A DNA stretch of 64,000 nucleotides from the NCBI RefSeq assembly GCF_005144715.1, contig NZ_SWKR01000002.1, positions 1,726,227-1,790,226 of the forward strand. The letters are read 5' to 3'. The DNA comes from Sphingomonas baiyangensis (GTDB lineage Bacteria; Pseudomonadota; Alphaproteobacteria; Sphingomonadales; Sphingomonadaceae). Position numbers and translations under genes: made by a program. The notes below the pieces were generated by a model. The model was not told the DNA's origin. It worked only from the letters and a program-made list of their open reading frames with translations, and made no database searches. Positions 43,131-51,183 of this stretch are shown here, piece by piece (position 1 is the stretch's first letter; each line of letters starts with the position of its first letter).

Positions 43131-44035
43131 GCGTGCTGGCCGTCACCGGCGGCACCGGCTTCGTTGGCACGCGGCTGATCGACGCAGCGCTGGCGGCGGG
43201 TCACACGGTGCGCGCGCTCGCGCGGCGCGAACAGCCGCCGCGTGCGGGCGTGACGTGGATTGCCGGCGCGCTCGACGATACGGACGCGCTGGAACGGCTC
43301 TGCGCCGGCGCCGATGCGGTGATCCACGTTGCCGGCGTAGTCAACGCGCCCGATCGCGCGGGCTTCGTAGCGGGCAATGTCGCGGGCACGCGGGCGATGC
43401 TCGCTGCCGCGTCAGCCACGGGCGTCGATCGCTTCGTCCATGTCTCGTCGCTGGCGGCGCGTGAGCCGCAGCTCTCGGTCTATGGCTGGTCGAAGGCCGA
43501 GGCCGAGCGGCTGGTGGCAGCAAGCGACCGCGCCTTCACGATCATGCGCCCGCCGGCGATCTACGGTCCGGGCGACCGCGAGATGCTCGAGATGTTCCGG
43601 CTTGCCAGGCGGGGCGTGGTGCCGCTGCCGCCCGAGGGCCGCTTCTCGACGCTGCACGTCGACGATCTCGCACGGTTGCTGCTCGCGCTTGCCGCAACGC
43701 CGGGCGATCGCGCGATCCTCGAGGCCGATGACGAGACGCCGCGCGGCTGGCGCCATGTCGACTTCGCGCGCGCGCTGGGCGAAGCCGTCGGCCGCCGCCG
43801 CGTACTGCCGCTTCCCCTGCCCCGCGCAGTGATGGCGGCAGGCGCGCGCATCGCCCGCGCGACGCAAGGGAATGCGGCCAAGCTCACGCCCGATCGCGTC
43901 GCCTATTTCTGCCATCCCGACTGGACGGTGGCCGACGATCGCCGCCCGGCGCCCGCCTTGTGGCGCCCCGCCATCGAGACGCGCGCGGGGCTTGCCGCTA
44001 CCGCCGAGTGGTATCGCGTGCACGGCCTGCTATAG
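43127..44035 (+). CDS. NAD(P)-dependent epimerase/reductase, candidate ceramide reductase
   Basis: The 302-residue product is an extended-type SDR: the Rossmann motif is VTGGTGFVGTRL at the N-terminus, and the catalytic Ser and YxxxK are in HVSSLAAREP and VYGWSKAEA. The GTG at 43127 overlaps the proB stop. Acp and spt follow 62 bp on. In Caulobacter an SDR beside spt and acp (CerR) reduces the keto group of ceramide, so this gene is a good candidate for that role. The assignment rests on family and neighbourhood, not on a specific signature. Confidence 0.8.
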   Translation: MSVLAVTGGTGFVGTRLIDAALAAGHTVRALARREQPPRAGVTWIAGALDDTDALERLCAGADAVIHVAGVVNAPDRAGFVAGNVAGTRAMLAAASATGVDRFVHVSSLAAREPQLSVYGWSKAEAERLVAASDRAFTIMRPPAIYGPGDREMLEMFRLARRGVVPLPPEGRFSTLHVDDLARLLLALAATPGDRAILEADDETPRGWRHVDFARALGEAVGRRRVLPLPLPRAVMAAGARIARATQGNAAKLTPDRVAYFCHPDWTVADDRRPAPALWRPAIETRAGLAATAEWYRVHGLL

Positions 44036-44097
44036 CGCCGCCGAAAAGCCGCCTTAATGTACGGGCACACCCCGCCCAACCCAACTGGAAGACCGCC

Positions 44098-44343
44098 ATG
44101 TCCGATCGTCAGGCCATTTTCGATACCGTCGCGCAGCAGATCGAGCCGTTCAACAAGAAGGGCGTCGCGCTCACCGAAAGCACCACCTTCGCCGGCGATC
44201 TCGAATGGGACAGCCTGACCGTGATGGATTTCGTCGCCGCGATCGAGGACGAGTTCGACATCCTCATCACCATGAACATGCAGGCCGAGATCGAGAATGT
44301 CGGCCAGCTCGTCGACGCCGTGCAGAAGCTCAAGACCGCCTGA
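44098..44343 (+). CDS. Acyl carrier protein, sphingolipid-associated
   Basis: An 81-residue ACP with the phosphopantetheine site in WDSLTVMDF (Ser39) and the helical pattern of the family. It differs from the FabD/F-type AcpP in the DSL context (WDSL) and lies 7 bp upstream of spt. It is therefore probably a specialised carrier that delivers the acyl chain to serine palmitoyltransferase. The ATG at 44098 has tggaag upstream. The long frame that opens earlier is an overlap with the SDR gene. Confidence 0.92.
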   Translation: MSDRQAIFDTVAQQIEPFNKKGVALTESTTFAGDLEWDSLTVMDFVAAIEDEFDILITMNMQAEIENVGQLVDAVQKLKTA

Positions 44344-44350
44344 GGAACGC

Positions 44351-45619
44351 ATGACCGAAGCCGCCGCAACCGCGCACGCCCTGCCCGCCGAGGCGAACGC
44401 CGCGCCGCCCGCGCGCGACCTGTTCTCGAAGTTCGATCCGCTGATCGCCGAGCGCGAGGCGCTGCTCGCCACCGGCGTGCGCGATCCCTTCGCGATCGTG
44501 ATGGACGAGGTGAAATCGCCGACCGAAGCGGTGATCCGGGGCAAGGACACGATCCTGCTCGGCACGTACAACTACATGGGCATGACCTTCGATGCCGACG
44601 TGATCGAAGCCGGCAAGGCCGCGCTCGATGCGTTCGGATCGGGCACCAACGGCAGCCGGATGCTCAACGGCACTTTCCGCGACCATGTCGATGCCGAGAA
44701 CGCCCTGCGCGAATTCTACGGCGCCGATCATGCGATGGTGTTCTCGACGGGCTATCAGGCCAATCTGGGCATCATCTCGACCATCGCGGCCAAGGGCGAC
44801 TACATCATCCTCGATGCCGACAGCCATGCATCGATCTACGATGGCTGCGCGCTCGGCAATGCCGAGGTCGTTCGCTTCCGCCACAATTCGGTCGAGGATC
44901 TCGACAAAAGGCTGGGCCGCCTGCCCGCCGATGCCGGCAAGCTGGTGGTACTCGAAGGCGTCTATTCGATGCTCGGTGACATCGCCCCGCTCGATCAGAT
45001 GGTGGCGGTGGCGCGCAAGCACGGCGCGATGACGCTCAGCGACGAAGCGCATTCGATGGGCTTCTTCGGCGAGCATGGCCGCGGCGTGTACGAGGCACAG
45101 GGCCTGGAGCTTGGCCGCGACATCGATTTCGTCATCGGCACCTTCTCCAAGTCGGTGGGCACCGTCGGCGGCTTCTGCGTCTCGAACCATCCCAAGTTCG
45201 AGGTGATGCGCCTGGCCTGCCGACCCTATATCTTCACCGCCAGCCTGCCGCCGAGCGTTGTCGCCACCGCCGCCACCTCGATCCGCAAGCTGATGACCGC
45301 AACCGAGAAGCGCGAGCGGCTGTGGTGGAATGCGCGCACGCTGCACGCCAATCTGAAGGCGCTGGGCTTCCGCCTCGGCACCGAGGCGCCCGACAGTGCG
45401 ATCCTCGCCGTCATCCTTACCGATCAGCAGCAGGCGGTGATGATGTGGCAAGCGCTGCTCGAAGCCGGCCTCTACGTCAACATGGCACGCCCCCCTGCCA
45501 CGCCGGCGGGCACCTTCCTGCTGCGCTGCTCGCTGTGCGCCGAGCACCGCCCCGACCAGATCGAGGCCATCACCCGCATGTTCGAACAGGCCGGCCGCGC
45601 GACCGGCGCGATCGACTGA
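44351..45619 (+). CDS. spt: Serine palmitoyltransferase
   Basis: PLP enzyme condensing L-serine with an acyl thioester to 3-ketosphinganine, the first committed step of sphingolipid synthesis. The 422-residue soluble homodimer type has all key residues I know from the Sphingomonas enzyme. His159 in DADSHASIYDG stacks on PLP, Asp231 and His234 lie in LSDEAHSMGFFG, and the Schiff-base Lys267 is in GTFSKSVGTVGG. The start MTEAAATAHALPAE and the motifs SPTEAVIRGKDTILLGTYNY and RPPATPAGTFLLRC also match. It lies just after the ACP gene in an apparent operon. Confidence 0.97.
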   Translation: MTEAAATAHALPAEANAAPPARDLFSKFDPLIAEREALLATGVRDPFAIVMDEVKSPTEAVIRGKDTILLGTYNYMGMTFDADVIEAGKAALDAFGSGTNGSRMLNGTFRDHVDAENALREFYGADHAMVFSTGYQANLGIISTIAAKGDYIILDADSHASIYDGCALGNAEVVRFRHNSVEDLDKRLGRLPADAGKLVVLEGVYSMLGDIAPLDQMVAVARKHGAMTLSDEAHSMGFFGEHGRGVYEAQGLELGRDIDFVIGTFSKSVGTVGGFCVSNHPKFEVMRLACRPYIFTASLPPSVVATAATSIRKLMTATEKRERLWWNARTLHANLKALGFRLGTEAPDSAILAVILTDQQQAVMMWQALLEAGLYVNMARPPATPAGTFLLRCSLCAEHRPDQIEAITRMFEQAGRATGAID

Positions 45620-45632
45620 GCGCCCCTTCCGC

Positions 45633-47603
45633 GTGGAGGGGGTGACGCTGGAATCGGGCCGGCTGCGCAGCGCCATCGCGGCGCGGTGGCGCATGTTGCT
45701 GCTCGGCGCGGTGGGGATCGCCGGCGCGCTCGTGGCCGTGGCGCTGGTGCTGACGCTTGGCGCCGCCAACCGCGCGCGCGACGCCGCGCTCGATCGGCAA
45801 TCGCGCAGCTACGAGGTGATGATCCTCACGCGCTCGCTCGGCGGCAACCTCGCCGCGGCCGAAGCGGCGCTGGGCCGCTTCGTCATCAGCGGCGACAAGG
45901 CGCTCGGCCGGCGCTTCCAGGCCGAATGGCGCCGCGCACAGGGCGAGATCGATCGCCTGCGTCGCGCGGTGCGCAACAGTCCGGCGCAGGTGACGCGCAT
46001 CGCTGCGCTCGAACGCGCCTATGCCGCGCGCGGCGCCGAGCTCGGCCGGATCGCGCTGCACAGCAATTACGAACAGAACAATCAGGCGCTCTCGGCCTAT
46101 TACGATGCGCGCGAGAGCGCGGCGCTTGCCCGCATCGCGCGCATCCTCGCACGTATCGACGCGGCCGAGCGCGGCGAACTCGCGCGCCGGTCAGGTGAGG
46201 CCGCCGCGACGATCGATGCGTCCAATCGCGCCGCTGCGCTGCTCGGTGGCTTCGGGCTGCTGCTCGTCGCCGCCGCGCTGGCGCTGGGCTGGGCGATGGT
46301 CGGCGCGCTGACCGCGCGACGTCTGGCCGACGATGCCGCCGCGCACGAGCGCGAGCGCGCCGCGGCGCTCGAGGCCGCCGTCGTCGCCGCGACGGAGCGG
46401 CTCGAGGCCGAAGCCGCCGAGCGTGCCGCCGCCGAGGCGACGCTGCGGCAGGTACAGAAAATGGAGGCGGTCGGCCAGCTTACCGGTGGCATCGCGCACG
46501 ATTTCAACAATATGCTCGCGGTCGTGCTCGGCGGGCTCGATCTTGCGCGGCGCCAGCTTGCGCAGGGCGGCGATCCGCTGCGGCATATCGAGATGGCGAG
46601 CGAAGGCGCCGAACGCGCCGCCGCGCTCACGCGCCAGCTGCTCGCCTTCGCGCGTGCCGAGCCGCTGCTGCCCGAGGCGATCGATCCGGCCGTGCTCATC
46701 GCCGGCATGTCGGACCTTATCGATCGCACGCTGGGCGACAGCATCGTGGTAGTGGTCGAAAGCGACAGCGCAGGCTGCTGCATCTGGGGCGATCGCCACC
46801 AGCTCGAGAACGCGATCCTCAACCTCGCGGTTAACGCGCGTGACGCGATGGAGGGGCGTGGCACGATCACCCTCGCCACCGGCATCGCGACGCTCGCCGA
46901 AGGCGAGCTGGGGACGGCCGCCGCGGGCGACTATGCCACGATCGCGGTGCGCGACACCGGCTGCGGCATGACGCCCGAGGTGATCGAGCGCGCATTCGAG
47001 CCGTTCTTCACCACCAAGCCCGTGGGCAAGGGCACGGGGCTTGGACTCAGCCAGATCTTCGGGCTCGTACGGCAACTTTCGGGCGAGATCGCGATCCGTT
47101 CGACACCGGGTGAGGGAACGACGGTGACGCTCTACCTGCCGCGTCATGCGGGGCAGGCGGTCGATGCCGCCGCGCCGGTGCCATGTCCCGCCCCGGCGGC
47201 GGTCGCCGAGGCCGGCTACGACGTGCTGCTCGTCGAAGACGATCCGCGCGTGCTCGCCGCCACGATGGCGGCGCTGCGCGAGCTCGGCCATCGACCCGTC
47301 GCCTGCGGCGATCCGCTCGAGGCCGAGCGGCTGCTACGCGAAATGACGGCGACACCCGATATTGTCGTGACCGACGTGCTGATGCCCGGCCGCACCGGCC
47401 CCGAGCTGATCGAGGCGCTCGCTCCGATGCTCCCCGATGCCGCCGTGCTCTACATCACGGGATATGCCGGCGACGTCGGCGATCGCGCGCTGGCGGGCGC
47501 GCACGTCCTGCGCAAGCCTTTCACGCTCGTGGCGCTTGCCGAAGCGGTCGAGGCCGCGGTCGAGCAGACACGCGCGCCGCTGCCCGCCAGGCGGCGTGCC
47601 TGA
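45633..47603 (+). CDS. Hybrid sensor histidine kinase/response regulator
   Basis: The 656-residue product has transmembrane segments at about 20-44 and 201-224 enclosing a helical periplasmic sensor of about 155 residues (CHASE3-like). A coiled coil leads to the phosphoacceptor domain (GGIAHDFNNMLAVV, His289). The ATPase domain has the N-box (ILNLAVNARDAME) and G-boxes (VRDTGCGMTPEV, GKGTGLGLSQIFG), and a C-terminal receiver has Asp581 in VVTDVLMPG and the KPF Lys. All catalytic residues look intact. The start is uncertain: GTG 45633, with GTG 45642 or ATG 45693 as alternatives. It sits between spt and lptF, so an envelope or lipid signal is plausible. Confidence 0.88.
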   Translation: MEGVTLESGRLRSAIAARWRMLLLGAVGIAGALVAVALVLTLGAANRARDAALDRQSRSYEVMILTRSLGGNLAAAEAALGRFVISGDKALGRRFQAEWRRAQGEIDRLRRAVRNSPAQVTRIAALERAYAARGAELGRIALHSNYEQNNQALSAYYDARESAALARIARILARIDAAERGELARRSGEAAATIDASNRAAALLGGFGLLLVAAALALGWAMVGALTARRLADDAAAHERERAAALEAAVVAATERLEAEAAERAAAEATLRQVQKMEAVGQLTGGIAHDFNNMLAVVLGGLDLARRQLAQGGDPLRHIEMASEGAERAAALTRQLLAFARAEPLLPEAIDPAVLIAGMSDLIDRTLGDSIVVVVESDSAGCCIWGDRHQLENAILNLAVNARDAMEGRGTITLATGIATLAEGELGTAAAGDYATIAVRDTGCGMTPEVIERAFEPFFTTKPVGKGTGLGLSQIFGLVRQLSGEIAIRSTPGEGTTVTLYLPRHAGQAVDAAAPVPCPAPAAVAEAGYDVLLVEDDPRVLAATMAALRELGHRPVACGDPLEAERLLREMTATPDIVVTDVLMPGRTGPELIEALAPMLPDAAVLYITGYAGDVGDRALAGAHVLRKPFTLVALAEAVEAAVEQTRAPLPARRRA

Positions 47604-47700
47604 CACGCAATTGAAAGGCTGACGCGCGCCGCCGGGCGGGCTATATGGCGCATCCGGCAGCCGATGCCGTGTCCGTTGCCGAGGGTTCGCCGCCGCCACT

Positions 47701-48891
47701 ATGCCCGCAATCGATCGCTACATGGCGCGGCTCATCGCGGTGCCGCTGTTCTCCACGCTGGTGATCGCGGCGATGCTGCTCGTGCTCGACCGGATGCTGC
47801 GGCTGTTCGATTTCGTCGCGACCGAGGGCGGGCCGGTGAGCGTGGTGTGGCAGATGCTCGCCAATCTGCTGCCCGAATATCTGGGGCTCGGCATCCCCAT
47901 CGGGCTGCTGCTCGGCATCCTGCTCGCTTTCCGCAAAATCGCCTCGTCGAGCGAGCTCGACGTGCTGCGCGGCGTGGGCATGAGCTATGGCCGGCTGCTG
48001 CGCGTGCCTTACTACTACACCATCGCGCTCGCCGCGCTCAATCTGGCGATCGTCGGCTATGTCCAGCCCAAGGCGCGCTACGCCTATGAAGAGCTGCGCT
48101 TCGAGCTGCGATCGGGCGCGCTCGGCGCGTCGATCAAGGTCGGCGAGTTCACCCAGTTCGGCGACAATATGGCGCTGCGCATCGAGGAAAGCCGCGAAAG
48201 CGGGCGCGATCTGTCGGGCATCTTCGTCAATTTCCGCGATGCCGAAGGCGGCTGGTACGCCGCCTCGGCCGAAAAGGGTCAGTTCCTCGCGACCGACGAT
48301 CCTAACACGATCATCTTCCGCCTGACGCGCGGCACGCTGGTGCACAACTCGCCGGGCTTCGTGACGCCGCGCGTGCTGACCTTCACCAGCCACGACCTGC
48401 CGATCCCGCTGCCCGAGTTCGGCCAGTTCCGCGCGCGTGGCGACCGAAATCTCGAACGTACGCTGCCCGAGCTCGTCGTCCTCGGACGCGACCCCGCGCA
48501 AAGCGAGCAGGTGCGCGACACCAGTCGCGCGGCTTTCCATTTCCGCGTGGTGGAGATTGCGACGATGTTCCTGCTGCCGCTGCTGGCGGTGGCGCTCGGC
48601 GTGCCGCCCAAGCGATCGACCTCGGCGCTCGGCGTGTTCCTCGCGATCGTGATGATCGTGACCTATCACAAGATCAACGAATATGGCGAAGCCGTGGGCG
48701 GGCTCGGCCGGATCGATCCGCTTATCGCCCTGTGGGTGCCGTTCGTGATCTTCGCCGCACTGATCCTGTGGATGTACCATCAGATCGCACATGTCCCCGG
48801 CGGCCAGCCGATCGGCGCGCTCGAGCGCTGGGCAGGCAAGGCTGCGGCAGCGGTGGCGCGGCGGATGCCCGGACGGAGACGCATGGCATGA
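47701..48891 (+). CDS. lptF: LptF/LptG family permease (LptF-like)
   Basis: YjgP/YjgQ family inner-membrane subunit. The 396-residue product begins MPAIDRYMARLIAVPLFSTL and has three N-terminal helices. A periplasmic beta-jellyroll-like domain spans about 130-270, then three C-terminal helices end the protein. In LPS bacteria LptF and LptG form the LptB2FG ABC complex that extracts lipid to the periplasmic bridge. Sphingomonads lack LPS and use glycosphingolipid, so the cargo here may be that lipid. The stop overlaps the next start (ATGA). Confidence 0.92.
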   Translation: MPAIDRYMARLIAVPLFSTLVIAAMLLVLDRMLRLFDFVATEGGPVSVVWQMLANLLPEYLGLGIPIGLLLGILLAFRKIASSSELDVLRGVGMSYGRLLRVPYYYTIALAALNLAIVGYVQPKARYAYEELRFELRSGALGASIKVGEFTQFGDNMALRIEESRESGRDLSGIFVNFRDAEGGWYAASAEKGQFLATDDPNTIIFRLTRGTLVHNSPGFVTPRVLTFTSHDLPIPLPEFGQFRARGDRNLERTLPELVVLGRDPAQSEQVRDTSRAAFHFRVVEIATMFLLPLLAVALGVPPKRSTSALGVFLAIVMIVTYHKINEYGEAVGGLGRIDPLIALWVPFVIFAALILWMYHQIAHVPGGQPIGALERWAGKAAAAVARRMPGRRRMA

Positions 48892-49988
48892 GCGGCGCAC
48901 TATCCTTTTTCCCTTCGCGCACCGTCTCGCTCTACATGGGCAAGATGTTCCTCATCCGCAGCTTCGCGATCCTCGCGGCGCTGGTGCTGGTGCTGCAGGC
49001 GCTCGACCTTTTGTCCGAAAGCGGGCGCATCCTTGCCTATGAAGGCAATGGCCAGGGGCAGGTGCTGCGCTATGTCAGCCTGCGCACGCCTGAGATTATC
49101 GCCCGCTTCCTGCCCTTCTCGGTGCTGCTGGGCACCATCATCACGCTATCGACGCTCAACCAGAACAGCGAGGTCATCGCGCTCAAGGCCTCGGGCCTCT
49201 CGGCACATCAGGTACTGGCGCCGCTGATCCTCGCGGCGCTGGGCGTTGCCGTCCTGTCGTTCGCGTTCAACGAGCGGATCGTGGCGCGCGCCACCGCCAC
49301 GCTCGATGCATGGCGCGCGGTCGATTACGGCCCGGTGCCCGTCGATCGCGGCGACCGCGCCAATGTTTGGGTGCGATCGGGCGACAATCTCATCCAGGCC
49401 CGCCAGGTCGCAGGCCGGGGCGACGCCGCGCGGCTGGCCGGTGTGACGGTGTTCGAACGCGAGGGCGGCTCGATCGTTTCGGTGCTGACCGCCGCGCGCG
49501 CAACGCGTGCGGGCGAGGGCTGGCGCGCCGAGCAGGTCGAGCGCTTTGATGTCGCGCGTGGGCAGATCACGCGCGCGCCCGCGGCGATCATCGGCGAGGG
49601 CGTGCGCTCCGACCAGTTCACGCTGGCAAGTGTCAATGCCGATGGCCTCTCGTTCGTCGAGCTGCGCGCGGCGATCGACGAGCTCGAAGTCGCTGGCCGG
49701 CCGACCAAGGCGCTCGAAGGCACGCTCTGGCACAAATTGTCGGGGCCGCTGTCGTCGGTGCTGATGCCGCTCCTCGGCGCGGTCGCGGCATTCGGCGTCG
49801 CGCGCTCGGGCAAATTGTTCATCCGTGCGGTGCTGGGGATGATGCTGGGCTTCGCCTATTTCGTCGCCGACAATTTCGCGCTCGCAATGGGCAATCTCGG
49901 CGCCTACCCGCCCTTCCTCGCGGCATGGGCGCCGTTCCTGCTGTTCTTCCTGATCGGCGAGGCAGTGCTGGTGCGTACCGAGGAATAG
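48888..49988 (+). CDS. lptG: LptF/LptG family permease (LptG-like)
   Basis: Partner subunit of the same family, 366 residues. It starts MSGALSFFPSRTVSLYMGKM and has the helical segment IRSFAILAALVLVLQALDLL, then the family motif RFLPFSVLLGTIITLSTLNQ before a periplasmic domain (about 100-270). C-terminal helices follow (FFLIGEAVLVRTEE at the end). The ATG overlaps the lptF stop, a strong sign of coupled translation and stoichiometric complex formation. No lptB ATPase gene is in the window. Confidence 0.92.
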   Translation: MSGALSFFPSRTVSLYMGKMFLIRSFAILAALVLVLQALDLLSESGRILAYEGNGQGQVLRYVSLRTPEIIARFLPFSVLLGTIITLSTLNQNSEVIALKASGLSAHQVLAPLILAALGVAVLSFAFNERIVARATATLDAWRAVDYGPVPVDRGDRANVWVRSGDNLIQARQVAGRGDAARLAGVTVFEREGGSIVSVLTAARATRAGEGWRAEQVERFDVARGQITRAPAAIIGEGVRSDQFTLASVNADGLSFVELRAAIDELEVAGRPTKALEGTLWHKLSGPLSSVLMPLLGAVAAFGVARSGKLFIRAVLGMMLGFAYFVADNFALAMGNLGAYPPFLAAWAPFLLFFLIGEAVLVRTEE

Positions 49989-49998
49989 CGCGGGCGGC

Positions 49999-51096
49999 TC
50001 AGCGCGCCGTCATCGTTCCGCGCGCCAGCCGCGCCACTAGCCCCGGCAGCCCCTTGTAGCTCGCCTTGTGATAGACCGAATGCGGCTCGATCGCTGCCGA
50101 GATCCGGCGGTGCGCTTCACCGAGCGCGTGGTAGGGCAGCCCCGGCAACAGGTGATGCAGCGCGTGATAGCGCAGGCCGACCGGCGCCCACAGGAAAGGC
50201 AGCAGCGCCGGCGGCGGCACGTTGACCGAATCGAGATACTGCGCGGTGAGCGACATTTCCTCGCCCTCATTCTCCCACAGATGCGCGACCAGCGTGCGCA
50301 CCTGGTTGACGATCATGATCGCCGAGATCGTCGCGAGATACACGCCGAACGCCCACAAAGGCACCACGCCCGTCGCGACCGCGCCAAGCAGCGCGATCGA
50401 CCAGATGCTCGTCGCGATCTCGAGCTGCCACCACAGCCGGCGGGCCGCACCCTCGGCAGGGCGGCGGCGGAAATCGGGATTGATGCACAAGGCCGAATAG
50501 CGTGCCTCGACCACCGGACGCAGCGAAGGCACGATGAGCGACAGCGGCGTCAGCACGGCATAGCGCACGAGAAAGCCGATCGGCGCCAGCGCCGCGACCG
50601 CGAGGAACAGCGGCAGGCTCCACGGCTTCATGTTGGCGAGCGGCAGATATTCGGGATCGTCGATCGTGCCGTAGCGCGTCTTGGCGTGGTGCAGGTTGTG
50701 CACGCCCTCATAGGTGAAGGACGGCGCAAGCAGCGGGATGCCAATCAGCACGTTCCACCCCAGCCGGAAGCCGGGCAATGCCGCGTGCTTGATATGGCTC
50801 ACCTCGTGGATGAAGCTCGCGGCGCGATACAGCGCGAGCACCGACACCACCCAGGCAGCGATGCCCCATCCCGACGCACCGAGCGTGACGGCGGCCGCGA
50901 ACGCGGCATAGCCGATGACCGACGACGCGATCAGGTCGCTCCAGTAGATCGCGGGGCGCGGTGCCGTCAGGTCGCGCGTCAGCTCGGACGCCGCGCGCAG
51001 CATCGCCCGGTCGTCGGCGACGGGAGCGCGGCGCGAAACCGTGCGCGGCGTCGGTACACCGGCGGCATCGCGCCGATCGAGGGAAAACGAGTTCAT
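49999..51096 (-). CDS. Membrane fatty acid desaturase family protein
   Basis: A 365-residue integral membrane di-iron enzyme. The three His boxes are visible: HEVSHIKH (about 122), GVHNLHHAK (about 155) and YHALHHLLPG (about 310), together eight or more histidines. Hydrophobic segments flank the first and second boxes. The ATG at 51096 is preferred; the upstream 21 codons are not typical. It is convergent with lptG and divergent from the GNAT-like gene. Acting on a fatty acyl or sphingoid chain is plausible from the context but not shown; some family members are hydroxylases. Confidence 0.85.
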   Translation of the reverse strand: MNSFSLDRRDAAGVPTPRTVSRRAPVADDRAMLRAASELTRDLTAPRPAIYWSDLIASSVIGYAAFAAAVTLGASGWGIAAWVVSVLALYRAASFIHEVSHIKHAALPGFRLGWNVLIGIPLLAPSFTYEGVHNLHHAKTRYGTIDDPEYLPLANMKPWSLPLFLAVAALAPIGFLVRYAVLTPLSLIVPSLRPVVEARYSALCINPDFRRRPAEGAARRLWWQLEIATSIWSIALLGAVATGVVPLWAFGVYLATISAIMIVNQVRTLVAHLWENEGEEMSLTAQYLDSVNVPPPALLPFLWAPVGLRYHALHHLLPGLPYHALGEAHRRISAAIEPHSVYHKASYKGLPGLVARLARGTMTAR

Positions 51097-51183
51097 GGCT
51101 ACCAGCAATATCGTCAGATAATGGCGGGATATGGGCGTCGCGGCCGCTTGACACAACACCGGCGAGACCGGACGGAACGGTGC

